NCBI GenBank assembly: GCA_964019415.1
Contig: OZ025888.1
Location: 2,751,819 to 2,815,818, forward strand
DNA: 64,000 nt
Source: Ianthella basta
Lineage: Eukaryota > Porifera > Demospongiae > Verongiida > Ianthellidae
Direction: 5' to 3'
Position 1 is the first letter of the stretch; every line of letters starts with the position of its first letter. The notes beneath the pieces were generated by a model. The model was given only the letters and a program-made list of their open reading frames with translations. It made no database searches and was not told where the DNA came from. The position numbers and the translations under genes were made by a program. Shown piece after piece: positions 50,870-61,567 of this stretch.

Positions 50870-51090
50870 TCATAGCCGCATTGGTTGATTCAACATTAAA
50901 TTTAATTAGCAATTTTGCAGCTTTACACAAAAGGGGGAGGTTGGAGCAGGATGCTTTGACATGGGGGTCCAGTTTTGTTAACTCACTTTAAAAGCATTTG
51001 ACAAAGACCTCAGGGTCAAAATCTCCTGGCTGCTCCCATGCACACTCTAGCTGACATATGACTCACTGTAGCAGGTACGCCCACCAAAGA
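50870..51090 (+). mobile_element. Decayed member of the fold-back/hammerhead family
   Basis: AGAGGCTCAT (50875) followed after 120 bp by TTGACAA-AGACC-TCAG-GGTC-AAAATCTCC (50999-51029) and then GTAGCAGGT (51072). These are the tail, a damaged core and an arm motif of the family at 3.5 and 30.6 kb, with the same tail-to-core order. The surrounding 49737-51517 has no gene. Confidence 0.45.
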
Positions 51091-51517
51091 CAGGTGCTCC
51101 AGCTAGTTATATTAGGATGTCATCACACATGATGTGACCATGATATGATACAATAATCATGATCTCATGAGGTTGAAGTGTAAGTGACATAATTATATAT
51201 AATTGTATATCTTACCAATAGTCTGTGCCACAGGGTGCTCAAAGTCCCCAAACATTATATTATTACATTATTTTATGGCTTCATCACCCTTGTATTTTGC
51301 AACTTGCACTGTATACACCATACTGTTGGTGCTATCACGGTACATTGCTACAGATGATACAGGCCTAGTAAGACATACTGTACTATAATAATGATGTGCC
51401 ACAGTAGCTAAATTAAAAGGTATAAAAGTAGCCAATATACAAACCAGTACTATTCAAAATTTTCAAAAATAATTTAGGTCACACAAGTTAATACAGTGTA
51501 CATATCTATGCAGTTCA

Positions 51518-52507
51518 TCACATGCGAACATGTTCCACAGAACTGACACGACTGTTTACTGTGTCTCCTCCATTAGTAAACCCACCAAGCACCAGAAAAG
51601 AGCAACTAGTAAGACCAACTACAGCACTTCTTGCACGTGGCTTCAGTAATCGGCCAACTGACAGCCACTTGTTCATGTCAGGATTGTACACGGCAATGTT
51701 GGCAGTTGGTATGCCTCCATAGTTATGTCCACCAACAACCAGTGGATGGGTTGTGTGCTTCAATAGTGTTGAGCGGTAATGTGGAGTTGGAGCAATCTCT
51801 GTCCACTGCTGTGGCAGGGGATAATCCTTGTTCATGAGTACCTGTGCAAATGTACTCACTGGCAACTGCCAGGCATTTGTGGAAGGTACGCCGACATCAG
51901 CAGTTGTACCAATGTCACTGCCTAAATGAACACCAATAGCAGCGCCTGCCACATAAATGTGAGTGGTACAAACTGTTAGTGTCATCTGGTACATTGGTTG
52001 TGGGAGTTGCAAATTGGCTGGTGTCCACCACTGCCGTGTGGTGGTGTTCAATATATCAATGCTTCTAAGAAGGGTCCTCCTGTCCATAGCCAACCCTCCT
52101 GCCACTACTACATAGGTGCCATATGTCATCACACCTGGTCGGGACCTCTTGGTTGGCATTGCTGGTAGGTCTTGCACCCAGGCCTGTCCTGTCCAAGTGC
52201 TGACAATATTCGTGACCCTCCAAGACAGTGAGTCATACCCACCCATGACTACCAGCTGATTGTTTACGGCAGCAGCTTCATAGTTGAACACTGGAGTACG
52301 AAGAGGGAGACTAGTCCACTTTGCCTTGTCCAGGTCATACACTTGGACAATATGAGCTAGAGGAACGTCAGGGAGATATCCCCCACAAAGATACAAGATT
52401 CTTCCAATGACAATCGCGGTAGCACTTGCTGTGGTTAAGGGTACATCTGGCCATTTCTCTGGGTGCAGGGTGGGTTGATTTTCAAGTAGGTGACTAGTTT
52501 GGAAGAC
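51518..52507 (-). CDS. Kelch-repeat protein, last exon (5' exons not found)
   Basis: An open 330-codon frame ends in TGA at 51518. A strong acceptor (CCTCTTTTCCCAG) precedes 52507, so I start there; the frame stays open to 52612, but that extension has no homology. Six Kelch-type repeats with hydrophobic-GG cores are visible (GRILYLCGGY, NQLVVMGGYD, TYVVVAGGLA, HIYVAGAAIG, HPLVVGGHNYGG, SFLVLGGFTNGG), each followed by a Trp such as AKWTSLP or NKWLSVG. Six blades would make one beta-propeller, typically a protein-binding surface. No BTB, BACK or kinase domain is seen in the visible part. Upstream exons should lie above 52.6 kb on this strand; I could not identify them. Confidence 0.8.
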   Translation of the reverse strand, partial: VFQTSHLLENQPTLHPEKWPDVPLTTASATAIVIGRILYLCGGYLPDVPLAHIVQVYDLDKAKWTSLPLRTPVFNYEAAAVNNQLVVMGGYDSLSWRVTNIVSTWTGQAWVQDLPAMPTKRSRPGVMTYGTYVVVAGGLAMDRRTLLRSIDILNTTTRQWWTPANLQLPQPMYQMTLTVCTTHIYVAGAAIGVHLGSDIGTTADVGVPSTNAWQLPVSTFAQVLMNKDYPLPQQWTEIAPTPHYRSTLLKHTTHPLVVGGHNYGGIPTANIAVYNPDMNKWLSVGRLLKPRARSAVVGLTSCSFLVLGGFTNGGDTVNSRVSSVEHVRM

Positions 52508-52924
52508 CTGGGAAAAGAGGAGGTCAAATGCATATAATATAAAGGCAGTATTGTCATTTTGCTGGCCATGGAATAAAATATTAAGTGTCAAAGGGCAGAA
52601 AGAACCATTCATGTATGTGTATGAAAGGTGTAGTTAACTCTGACATTAGACAGACAATCCCATCTACATAAACAATCCTACAGGGCTATAGAAGATGTAT
52701 CATAAATAGTTTACAAGCTATTACATGACAGTGATAAAGTTATCCTCTGTCACTCAAGAGTAACTAATAATCATGGAGCATATGCCATTTCTGCTCATCC
52801 AATCTTGTAATTGCCACTGATACAAATCTATATATGTATATAAGTCGGGCAGAAACTTTGCCCTAGTTGTTTTCAGGCGCACAATGATGGATGGCCGCCA
52901 AACTTGCTCAGCACTGCGATGCCG

Positions 52925-53520
52925 TGCTGTAGGAGGAGGCAGAAAATGAGTTTTGAGAAAACTCGTTCGACCACCCTTCCCACGTCTGGCAACAGTTTGC
53001 CACTGAACTTTTTAAGGGGCTGCTCACTATACCTAGAGCATCACCAGGGGGAGAGTCACTCAAAAATGGGCTGCTCTTGCTGTGTAAAGTAGGGGAAAGT
53101 GTCAGCACAATTTGTGCGCCTATCTCCTCTGACGTCTGCTGCTGGATTGCAGCCAAATGTTTCTAATCATCTCATCCCTTGCTGTACCTTGTGGCAACGG
53201 GTCTCATTAATTAAATTCTAAGGAGCGTGAAGACAGTTCATCGCTAACCACATGGCGGCCATCACGGAGGTTGCCAACTTGAGCAGATCCGTTGTCCCGT
53301 CTTTTCTCCTGCATCTGTTAGTGGATGACCACCAAACCTTCCCAAAGCTACGATGCTGTGGCTTCATGCAGGTGCACTGGGGTGTCAGCATGCAGCTGAG
53401 GAGGGAGTGGTGAATGAGTTTTGGGCAAATTTTGTCTGCCAACTTCCCGCATACAGGAACAGCTTGCCTTAAAACTTTTACAGGGACACCGAGCTGTGCC
53501 ATCAAGCATCATGAGGGGAA
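52925..53520. repeat. Imperfect direct duplication
   Basis: 52930-53055 and 53400-53516 align at roughly two thirds identity (shared ATGAGTTTTG, CTTCCC, AACAG.TTGCC, AACTTTT, AGCATCA..AGGGG). Neither copy has a recognised domain. The region 52613-54904 otherwise shows no gene. Confidence 0.5.
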
Positions 53521-54091
53521 GCTTAAGGCTTGCAGGAACAGGGATACAGGGCTAAGCTCAGGGCTTGCCAAAGGTGAGCAATGCAGATAGCTTTTTGGTA
53601 TTTAAAGTGCCACTGAAATGACATATTTTTACAAAAAGCGATAGCTTGCTATCAACAAACAACTGGCATGGTATTCATAGTGCCGCTAAAAGTTAAACCT
53701 CAAATCAATGATTAAGTCACCAAAAAGGACCATTATTCTAATAATGGCATAACAAAATATGCCACTTCCAGAAATTCTTGTGAGGTTGGGGCAAGGGGAA
53801 TGAAGAAGACATTTGAGGATCAAGAACACATGAAGTTGATCTATCCTACACTGTTTCATTCATAGGATGAACATATGGCTCAAAAGACAAGTGAAACATC
53901 TATTGTGATAATGATGATAGCAAGGATTGTGAAGACAGGAACTCAGACTAACTTGGAATAGGGCCACAACAGTAGCTACAAACCATCGGGAGTGCTGACA
54001 TGTCAGTGATGATGGAAAGCAGCTCAGCCAAAAGGACAAGGATGAGGCAGATTGTAGATAGCATAAAGCCAACTAGTACAGAGTCATATGG

Positions 54092-54128
54092 TAGGGGTTC
54101 ATGGGTTAGGGGTCAGGGGTCAGGGGTT
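54092..54128 (+). repeat. G-run cluster (possible G-quadruplex)
   Basis: Five runs of three or four G (AGGGGTTCATGGGTTAGGGG then TCAGGGGTCAGGGGTT) within 37 bases. It suggests quadruplex potential; resemblance to telomere repeat is superficial. Confidence 0.55.
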
Positions 54129-54191
54129 GTGCGAATAGAAGTGGTAGTAGATTCTTGAGCATAAACGCAGCAGTCACTTCAATTGAGAACA

Positions 54192-54245
54192 GGACATTTC
54201 AATCCGTGGATCTTCTTCAGCAGATCTTCTTTAGCCATGAAGAAT
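54192..54245 (-). mobile_element. Degenerate hammerhead-like motif
   Basis: Minus strand reads CTGAAGA-AGATCC-AC-GGATT-GAAATGTC (about 54197-54229). The core is present but stem II is very short-looped and stem I poorly paired. Probably a decayed family copy. Confidence 0.35.
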
Positions 54246-54904
54246 TGATGGTTACCACCTATAGGGTAGCCTTTTAACCAACCAACTCCTCTCCCAGCAC
54301 AAAGTAACATCCATACCCCCTATTAGAATTTTATGTCAATCAGTGCATCAGTCAGCAAAGCATTTGACGGTTTGGTAGGGGTGTTTTCACTGCCTTGGCT
54401 GGTCTGCGTTGAATGCTTGCAAACCAAACAGTTTGTAGAATCTTGATATGTATTGGGTGCCATCAGTTGCTACACCCTCAACTACAATCTGAAGTATTGA
54501 ACATTCAGATATGATCATGGGGAAATGGCTAGCAGGCGTTTCAAGCTTAGGGGCACCCTGGTACCCCTAGGTCAAGTTTTTTTGACTGAAATACTTGTTC
54601 TGGAGACTATCCCCCATCCCTGCAACCCTCTAGTTTTCTGGAAACCTTATACTGAGTCACTAGAGAGTTATGGGGAAGCATGTGTTGTATATGTGATGAA
54701 TGCTAAGATGTTAAGAGTGTGTGCTTAGTGCTCACTTCACTTGCCAAGTCTTGCAATTGACTACACACTTCCTGTGTATGTCTGCCAGCACCAGAATGGA
54801 CACCCTGCAGCTGAGGGGGAGACTATGATCAATCATCAGTGACCATAGGAAACTAAATAGCTAATGTATATGCTGATACCCATAGTTACTGCAGCCTTTG
54901 CAAA

Positions 54905-55254
54905 TACCGTATATCACAAAATGTTCGCAACCAATAATCTTCGCGAATTTCGCGAATGAAGCAAATTCGCGAAAATTTCTGTCGCGAATTTTATATGCAT
55001 ATAATACCTATGGTATAATAGTAACTTGTGTGTGCGCGTGATGTCACAATGAAATGACGATCAGCAAACAGCGTGTAGCTCTTCTGTTTGCTGGATTTCA
55101 GAAGCGATTGTTCCTGCTATTTACACTAAAAAGGCTTTAATGTCTACCTTGTAGAGTCTCCTTCGCGAAATTTTTATTCGCGAACACTTCTGACACCCGT
55201 TTTGGCAGCGGTTCGCGAGATTTTTAGGCCGCGAAAATTTTGCGATATACGGTA
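54905..55254. mobile_element. 350-bp inverted-repeat element with TACCGTATATC ends
   Basis: TACCGTATATCaCAAAATgTTCGC at the left mirrors GCGAAAATTTTGCGATATACGGTA at the right. Multiple TTCGCGAA-type subterminal motifs are inverted between ends. No coding capacity. Non-autonomous DNA transposon. Confidence 0.85.
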
Positions 55255-56899
55255 CACTAGCCTCATACAGTACTCAGTCCCACTTTTCCATTCCAACGTC
55301 TATGGACTTTGGGGGTGGGGGGTTGAAGCCACCGACTTTCTCTGCATAGAATTGTGCGTCACCAAACAAATAGCGGAATTCATGTGACAATAACTTTGGC
55401 AATCTGTGGGTCAGATTGCAGACAACAAGAAATGGAGAGTGCTCTTTACAGTTGTTGATCATAGGGACAGGATCACGAAATGGTCATCAGATCTGGTTTA
55501 CCATTAAGGAGGCTGATTAATGCACTATCTTAAATGTCTACTTCTCTGACTCAGCGTGGACCCAAGCATGACTTCCAGTCTTAGCTGGTGACTTAGTAGC
55601 ACTACCGACCTTGCATCTTCTACTTATCTGGCCTTGGCTACGGGTTGTGCACATCTTGTCCAGCAGAATATACCCAAAGATTGCCAAACTCCCCATTCCT
55701 ATCTGCCACAGAGGAATTGACTTTCTGGCACCAGGGCCACAATGAATTCAAACCATGTCCATGTGCCCTAGACTGTTCTCATCAGAAGTCTTGAGACACC
55801 CCCCTGGCTACATGCATCAATCACCAATGTCGCTTCTCAGTCTTCGTATAGATGATGAGGTTCTTCATGTGGAAGTGAGACTTTGCCTTGGGGTCACCCT
55901 GTACAAACCACGCAAGTTTCATCAGTGTGGTGTTGAAGTGGACCACTTGGCATTGCACAATTCTAACCACGGAAAAAGCCAGGGCCTGCACCCCAGACAT
56001 ACAGTGATCAATGATCCTCTTAAAGATTACTGGCCTCAGTGAAGATCCCCTCTCTCCTAGAGCCCTAAGGCATACCACGCTCTAATGAAAGAGGCCAGAT
56101 AGGAAATCTGTGATGTCCCTAGAAGAATGGCCAGACATTAGTATGGGATGCCACTTGCCCTAATACGTTTGCTCCTTCCCATGTAGCCCCATGCAGGGCT
56201 GGTGGCAGGCCAAGCAGAGAAGGCAAAGATCCAGAAGTACACCCTTCTTAAGTCTAGCCACCACATCAGATATTTTTTGGCCAGAGGCCATTACCTTCAA
56301 GGATCTGCGGCGTAGGCTCAGTACTGAGACCTGAGAGCCAAGTTCCATGCAGTTTCTATTGCAGAACATTGCAGTAGCCATTCAACAAGGCAACACTGCA
56401 ATGGTGATGGGTACCTCATACTCAACAGCCAATGTTTATCTGATTATATAAATAGTTGTGCAGTTTTAGCTAAGTTTAATAATGCAGTGTATTATATAGG
56501 CACTGTCCAATTTCAGAATCAGTACTAAGCCCAAAGACAGATGACAATAAGGGGACTTACCTCTACATGCAGGTTGACGAAATGCTAGTGGTTTGCCACT
56601 GTGCTGGAAGGCCTTTTCAGAGAAATCCACTCCTCATCAGCAGCAACATCTTTTCTTGTTGCAGTCTAGCTACCCTTGCCACTAACCTTCCTCTACACTG
56701 CAGCAAAACAACATTCTAACACCAGCTCCGATGAATATTGCCGATCAATCACGGACAAAGTGGTTGCTTGGTGACATCTGGATGCTGCTTCCCTAGTGCT
56801 GCTGGTGAGAAGTGGAATTCTTCAAAAAGGCCTTCCTAAAACAGGTACTGTAATGTTTCAAAATCTGTTCAGCAAATGCTCTTTTGTTTTCCTGTACCT
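55255..56899. other. Gene-poor stretch upstream of the gypsy remnant
   Basis: Only short open frames; one (minus, 55821-56078) ends in a vaguely reverse-transcriptase-like LIIYTKTEKRHW, too weak to call. I see no complete gene. Confidence 0.35.
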
Positions 56900-58570
56900 A
56901 CCAACAGTCTATCCGCCTTGTTCATTGACTCATGAAACACATTGTCCCCTTCTGTGGTGTGCCAGAAGCCTTGTTGTCTGACCGTGGTGCAAACTTATTA
57001 TCCCATCTGATGCTGGACATGTGCAAATCCCTGGGGACCTGTAAATGGAATACGACAGCTTACCATTCACAATGTGACGAGCATGATGGAGCACTTCAAT
57101 TGAACTTTGAAGGCAATGTTGAGGAAGCATGCGGAGGACTTTGACCAACAATGGAATCATTACCTTCCAGAACGTTTGTGGGCTTACTGTAGCGTACCAC
57201 ACGAATTAACTGATGAAAGCTGTGGAATAGTCGAGCCTGAGTTCATGTCGTTTCTCCAGAACTTCAGTAAACCCCTCAGGTTTGTAACTGACAAGCCCAG
57301 AACCTTCCTGTGCTCCAGCACCTTTCTGTCGCTATCCAAGTGGGCATGCAACGTGGCCTCGATCCATGCTGGAATCACTCCCTGCCACTGACATTGACTA
57401 GGTGACACTTTTTCTATGCGTGACTTATTCCTTCGCCACTGATGATGACTAGGTTGCATGTCACTTACCGTAAATATTCCAAAAATTCGTGAACATTATG
57501 TGCATTTCAAATCTTAACTTTTGAACTTTAGGAAGCAATAATTATGATATTCTTTGCTGTCTTCGTATGAAAATTAGAGTCCACTTGCAAAATTGGAGCG
57601 TTCCGTCAGCCACCATTTTCCAGAAGGCGCTGTATTAAAAATGGTCACCGCTGAAGTACTCTTTGTCACAGTGTGTGTTATTCGCAGATATCATGTCAAC
57701 AAGGAGGTGTGGAACCCCAGTATTGGAGAAACATTTGTGTTCATCAAGCATGGAGGCAAAATTAATGGCGACATAACCTTGCCCTTGCTGAAATTGGACA
57801 TTTTCCCAAACTTTAGAGACAGCCAATAAATCAAGATGTTTAGAGCAGGTTGAGGCAAGATCGCTGGAAGTTTAGATTTTCGATTTTTTAGAATATTTAC
57901 GGTATATTATTTATCCTTACTATTATCATTCATGGTATTATTATTATTGTGTTTGGATTGAATTGTCATTCCCCAAGTGAAGCCTGCCTCCTGCATGCCA
58001 CCCTCCTCTCTCCAGACCTGCAATTTAGATGACTGTCAAGAAGGGATAGCACTATCCTTGGGTGCTGCTTATAGCAGTGCAGCCTTGTGAATTAAGAAGG
58101 CTTAGGCCAATTACAAGAAGAGTTACAACCACACGCAGCCAGACAAACTCAGTTTCAAGGTGGGAAAGTGGGTCCTTGTCAGGTTTCCTCATGAGGAAAC
58201 AGGCAAAAACTGTAAGTTGTCTCAACCCTGGCATGGACCTTACTGGATCACCAGTACCGACAACCCTAATGTATCTGTCATCAAAATGTACTTCCCCAGG
58301 GAGAAGTCCATACAGGTGCACCAGGCAAGAGTGTGCCCGTGTCCGATCAATTATCCAGCCGGATATTATTGGTACAGTGGCTGCCAACAAGGGATTGGAT
58401 GTCACCCTAATTAGATTGATCGTCTGGAGCCTGGTAAAGACCCTCATCAACACGCTCCGATGATGAGGGCGAGGTGCAGCAACCAACACCCCAGCAACAC
58501 CATGCCCTCAGGGAGAATCCAAGCTGTGGAACTCGGGGCAAGTCCCTTTGAGACACGGGGGTGATGTAAA
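56900..58570 (+). mobile_element. Broken Ty3/gypsy retrotransposon: integrase core and GPY/F module
   Basis: 56930-57226 carries integrase core motifs (HIVPFCGVPEALLSDRGAN; later QQWNHYLPERLWAY), broken by at least one frameshift and one in-frame stop near 57085-57105. 58085-58360 carries the integrase C-terminal GPY/F module (KLSQPWHGPYWITSTDNP; IQVHQARVCPCP) with another stop near its start. A purine-rich tract followed by TGTAAAAGAG near 58566 may mark the 3' LTR edge; no 5' LTR or reverse transcriptase is seen. A 439-bp palindromic element (57466-57904) has split the pol region. The copy is dead. Confidence 0.85.
57466..57904. mobile_element. 439-bp inverted-repeat element with TACCGTAAATATTC ends, nested in gypsy
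   Basis: Left end TACCGTAAATATTCCAAAAA, right end its near-perfect inverse. Inside, 57593-57831 (+) is an open frame with ...YHVNKEVWNPSIGETF..., a motif reminiscent of HIRAN-like domains, possibly a captured fragment. It lies between the integrase core and the GPY/F module, so it inserted after the retrotransposon. Confidence 0.8.
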
Positions 58571-59089
58571 AGAGATTTAGTTAACACTGTTTTTGTTATT
58601 GGTTAACAATTTTCTAATTGGTCACATGTTTAAGAGTAGGTGTGCATGATCTGTAGGCAGAGGAATTATCTTCCTTTCTTGACCCCAAGACAAATGGCGT
58701 GGATGCCAGAATTTTTGAACAAAACAAAATTAAAGTGGGGAGAAAATGAATTTTTAAGTTCTTTTATTCCAGCGTCACCATCTTAAGGTTCATTGGCCTG
58801 GGATTTAATATACCTAGGCTTTTTCCTGGATTTCCATTGATACCCCATCCCCTCATCGATACTGTATTTCAAGCCCTTGATAATAGGTGAGTCAGGGGCT
58901 CAGCCCTCATCACCTCATTTCAGGGGAAGAATGGTCCTTGCAGGTCAGTGACTGACAACAGATTCCAAATGGGTTCAGGCCATCAGCTCAGACACTGAAA
59001 GGTGATCTCTCAGGATCCGCATGGCAGAACACAGCGCAGAGTGCTGCACATCTTTGATCTATGATTCAGTCTTTTTTGCAGTGGGGAGG

Positions 59090-60600
59090 TGGCCAAAGTC
59101 ATTCACCAATTGCTGGGCGATCGTACCCATTCCTTCAATTACCGCTGGCACTGTATCTGGTCAATAACCAGGGTACTGTCTCCTCAGGTCAGCATGGGGA
59201 TCATCATACTTAGACAGCTTCTCGGCCCTTCTCTCCGCCAGCACAGAGTCCCAAGCAACTGCCATCTCAATGAGATACTGTACAGCCACCTGTTTCCCTT
59301 GCCCTGTAGAAAGATGTCTGGACGACGGGCCACAATATCTTCATCCGTGGGGATGCGGACATCACAGAGAATCTTTGCATGTTGGTTTTCATTGACAAGC
59401 AAGGGTTCAAGTTCCCACCATCAAGGCGTCACTTCAAAGCCGTAATGGATGCAGAGGTCATGGTAGACTGCTAGCAGAGCACAATTGTGCTGTTCCAAGC
59501 AGAGGTTGTACCCCTTTGTTTGGCATTGGCTGAGATGTGCCTGACAGTTTCAATTCTTTTGCCGCATTGACAACAGTGTGTATCACCTGCACCACCCATG
59601 CAATTCACTTTGAAAGAGCGTGTGTAGATGTAGTCGTTCTGAGCAGCTACTTCCTCTGTGCAGCCCAGAGACTGTTGATCCCTATGAACTCCATGTTGAT
59701 CCCTCTTACATTTCTCCTGAGTCTTCCTGACCCTTAATATCCAAAGTGCCTCTTCACAGATACACAGAGGCGTTTGAGGGCCAGAGTATGAAACTTTTTC
59801 TGCAGTTGTCATCTAGTCCATCTCTGCCTAGAAGTGGCTTTGGCATTCTGCCGGGTAATTTCTACATCAAGCCAGGCTATGAGTCACCTGAAGCAAAGGC
59901 ACTTCTCTTTTCACTTTCACCTCAAACTCGGGGGATTTTTGGGGTCACAGGATTATAGCTGTCGCATACACCATGCACTTCACTTCCCAGGTATTTTGGA
60001 TTTCACTCCTCTCATCTATTTGTTAATCGCTGCATGCTTTCTGCTGTCCACACAAACCCCAGACCACTTTGTGCTTCACCTTCCTCTCAGGTTAGTTTCT
60101 CTCAATAGCCAGCAGTAGTGTTGGTTGACTTTCAGCACTAACTCTTCCAGATCTGGATCGGAATCCATGGACTCCTCCTCTGGCTTGCCCCGGGGCATCA
60201 CTGGGATCCCCATTGGGTCACCAGCTATCCCCTCTCTCAGAGACGTGAGGTGGGCTTCTGTCTCCAGTTTCAATTCCCTTTAGTGCTGGAGAGCTTGGCA
60301 GAGAACTCTCTTCGCACTCCAGAGAGGCTTGCGAGCCAGAAGTAGGCGGCTGGCTGTCTCGAGTTGAGACTTAATAAGTCTCACCCTCTTCATCAGAGCA
60401 TTTGATGTGGTGGGGTACTCTGAATAGTTCAGGGTCCACAACCTCAGGAGCCCCCTGGCACAGTCCCGTGATGAATTAACAGAACTAAGCTTGTAGACCC
60501 TCATGAGACACTTCTCTTTCTCTGTGTTCCAAAGTATTCTGCTCTTCTTCCTTGTTGCCGTGCCTGGTAGAACTGATGGTTCTAACTGGGTCAAGATCAC
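59090..60600 (-). mobile_element. Internally deleted non-LTR retroelement (N- and C-terminal pieces)
   Basis: Minus strand, in order: an N-terminal segment (about 60600-60300; ILWNTEKEKCLMRVYKL..., an E-rich WT-x-EE-x-L-x-x-Y type motif), a gap of 300-500 bp where reverse transcriptase should be, then a C-terminal segment with THCCQCGKRIETVRHI zinc knuckle (about 59570), KILCDVRIPTDEDIVARRPD (about 59360; the RPD of a restriction-like endonuclease) and a frameshifted end near 59090-59180. The order matches R2/CRE-type elements, but clade is uncertain. The copy is dead. Confidence 0.65.
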
Positions 60601-60893
60601 CTGTGCATTGAGGGGCTGCCTTCAGGTAAGGCACACTTCAGGTTTGGCACGTAGTTGGACTGGCCAACGTTTCATCCTCCCTGCGTGCACCTGGGATTAA
60701 GGTCACCTTGGAATGGAATTCTTTGGCAAAACGTAATCACAGTAGGGGATCCATGCCAGGTGATTAGTCCAACTTAAACCAGCAGGTGCTTTAACACAGG
60801 AAGCCAGTCTGGCTTACCAGACGAGGGAGGGCAATCTGCACAGGGGTAGTTAGTCAACCTCAAGGGGCCCTCTCTCTCTCACGGAGAACCGGA

Positions 60894-61145
60894 ACTACTC
60901 TCACCAATCAGAAAGGATTGGTTCTCTAATACCAGCTTCACAACAGGGTTGAGAACCTTGCCGACGTTTCGACCAGATGCCCTGGTCTTCTTCAGGGCGA
61001 AGCAGGGCATCTTCGCCCTGAAGAAGACCAGAGCATCTGGTTGAAACGTCGGCAAGGTTTTCAACCCTGTTGTGAAGCTGGTATTAGAGAACCAACCCTT
61101 TCTGATGCCTGAGCCAGCTGAGAAGCCCTCACTACTCTCACCAAT
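60894..61145 (-). mobile_element. Hammerhead-carrying fold-back element with 15-bp target duplication
   Basis: ACTACTCTCACCAAT occurs at 60894-60908 and 61131-61145, around a 222-bp insertion. Arms of about 95 bp are near-perfect inverses (centre about 61007). The minus-strand core (60956-61002) has stem I, CTGAAGA, a perfect 6-bp stem II (GACCAG-GGCAT-CTGGTC), GAAACGTC and matching GGCAAGG; predicted cleavage between 60963 and 60962. The plus-strand copy (61011-61057) has one stem II pair weakened. An unpaired tail (...GAGCCAGCTGAGAAGCCCTC) sits before the right target copy. Confidence 0.85.
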
Positions 61146-61454
61146 GCCCCCTAATTCACATGATCTGCCTCATGTATGCTGACCAGTGACCCCTTGTGTA
61201 TTGAGTTGAGTCCAGTTCATTCTGAGACGATGTTTCTTGATTGCGCTGGTGCGCTCTGTGTTATACATGCAGTGCTATGCACTCGAAGCATTTGTATGCA
61301 GAGTGAGCCGAAAATCACCCTTCACGCGCAGGAATTTACATTGGAACTGAAATGGTGATCGTCTCTAATATTATTCCCTTTCCCTTTCTAATCCATATCC
61401 TCCTCCTGCTACTGTATAACAGATTTGTAGGAAGTTGGATGTGATGCCATTTTT

Positions 61455-61478
61455 AGGGGCTGCCACAGGCAGCCCCTA
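61455..61478. repeat. Perfect short hairpin
   Basis: AGGGGCTGCC-ACA-GGCAGCCCCT: 9-10 bp stem with a 3-nt loop. Function unknown; could be a repeat end or terminator-like fold. The rest of 61146-61567 is AT-rich without features. Confidence 0.6.
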
Positions 61479-61567
61479 TATTGTTTTCAAATTGACATTT
61501 TCATATGGCTTCATGTTACGGATATTGAAGCCATAAAATAATGTAATGTAATATAATATAATATGTA

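Noticed and set aside
52508-52612. Start of the Kelch gene at the upstream in-frame ATG
   Set aside because: A strong splice acceptor just before 52507 and lack of homology upstream favour a spliced internal boundary.
55821-56078. Minus-strand reverse-transcriptase fragment (LIIYTKTEKRHW)
   Set aside because: Only one motif-like string, no upstream RT blocks, and opposite in strand to the nearby integrase.
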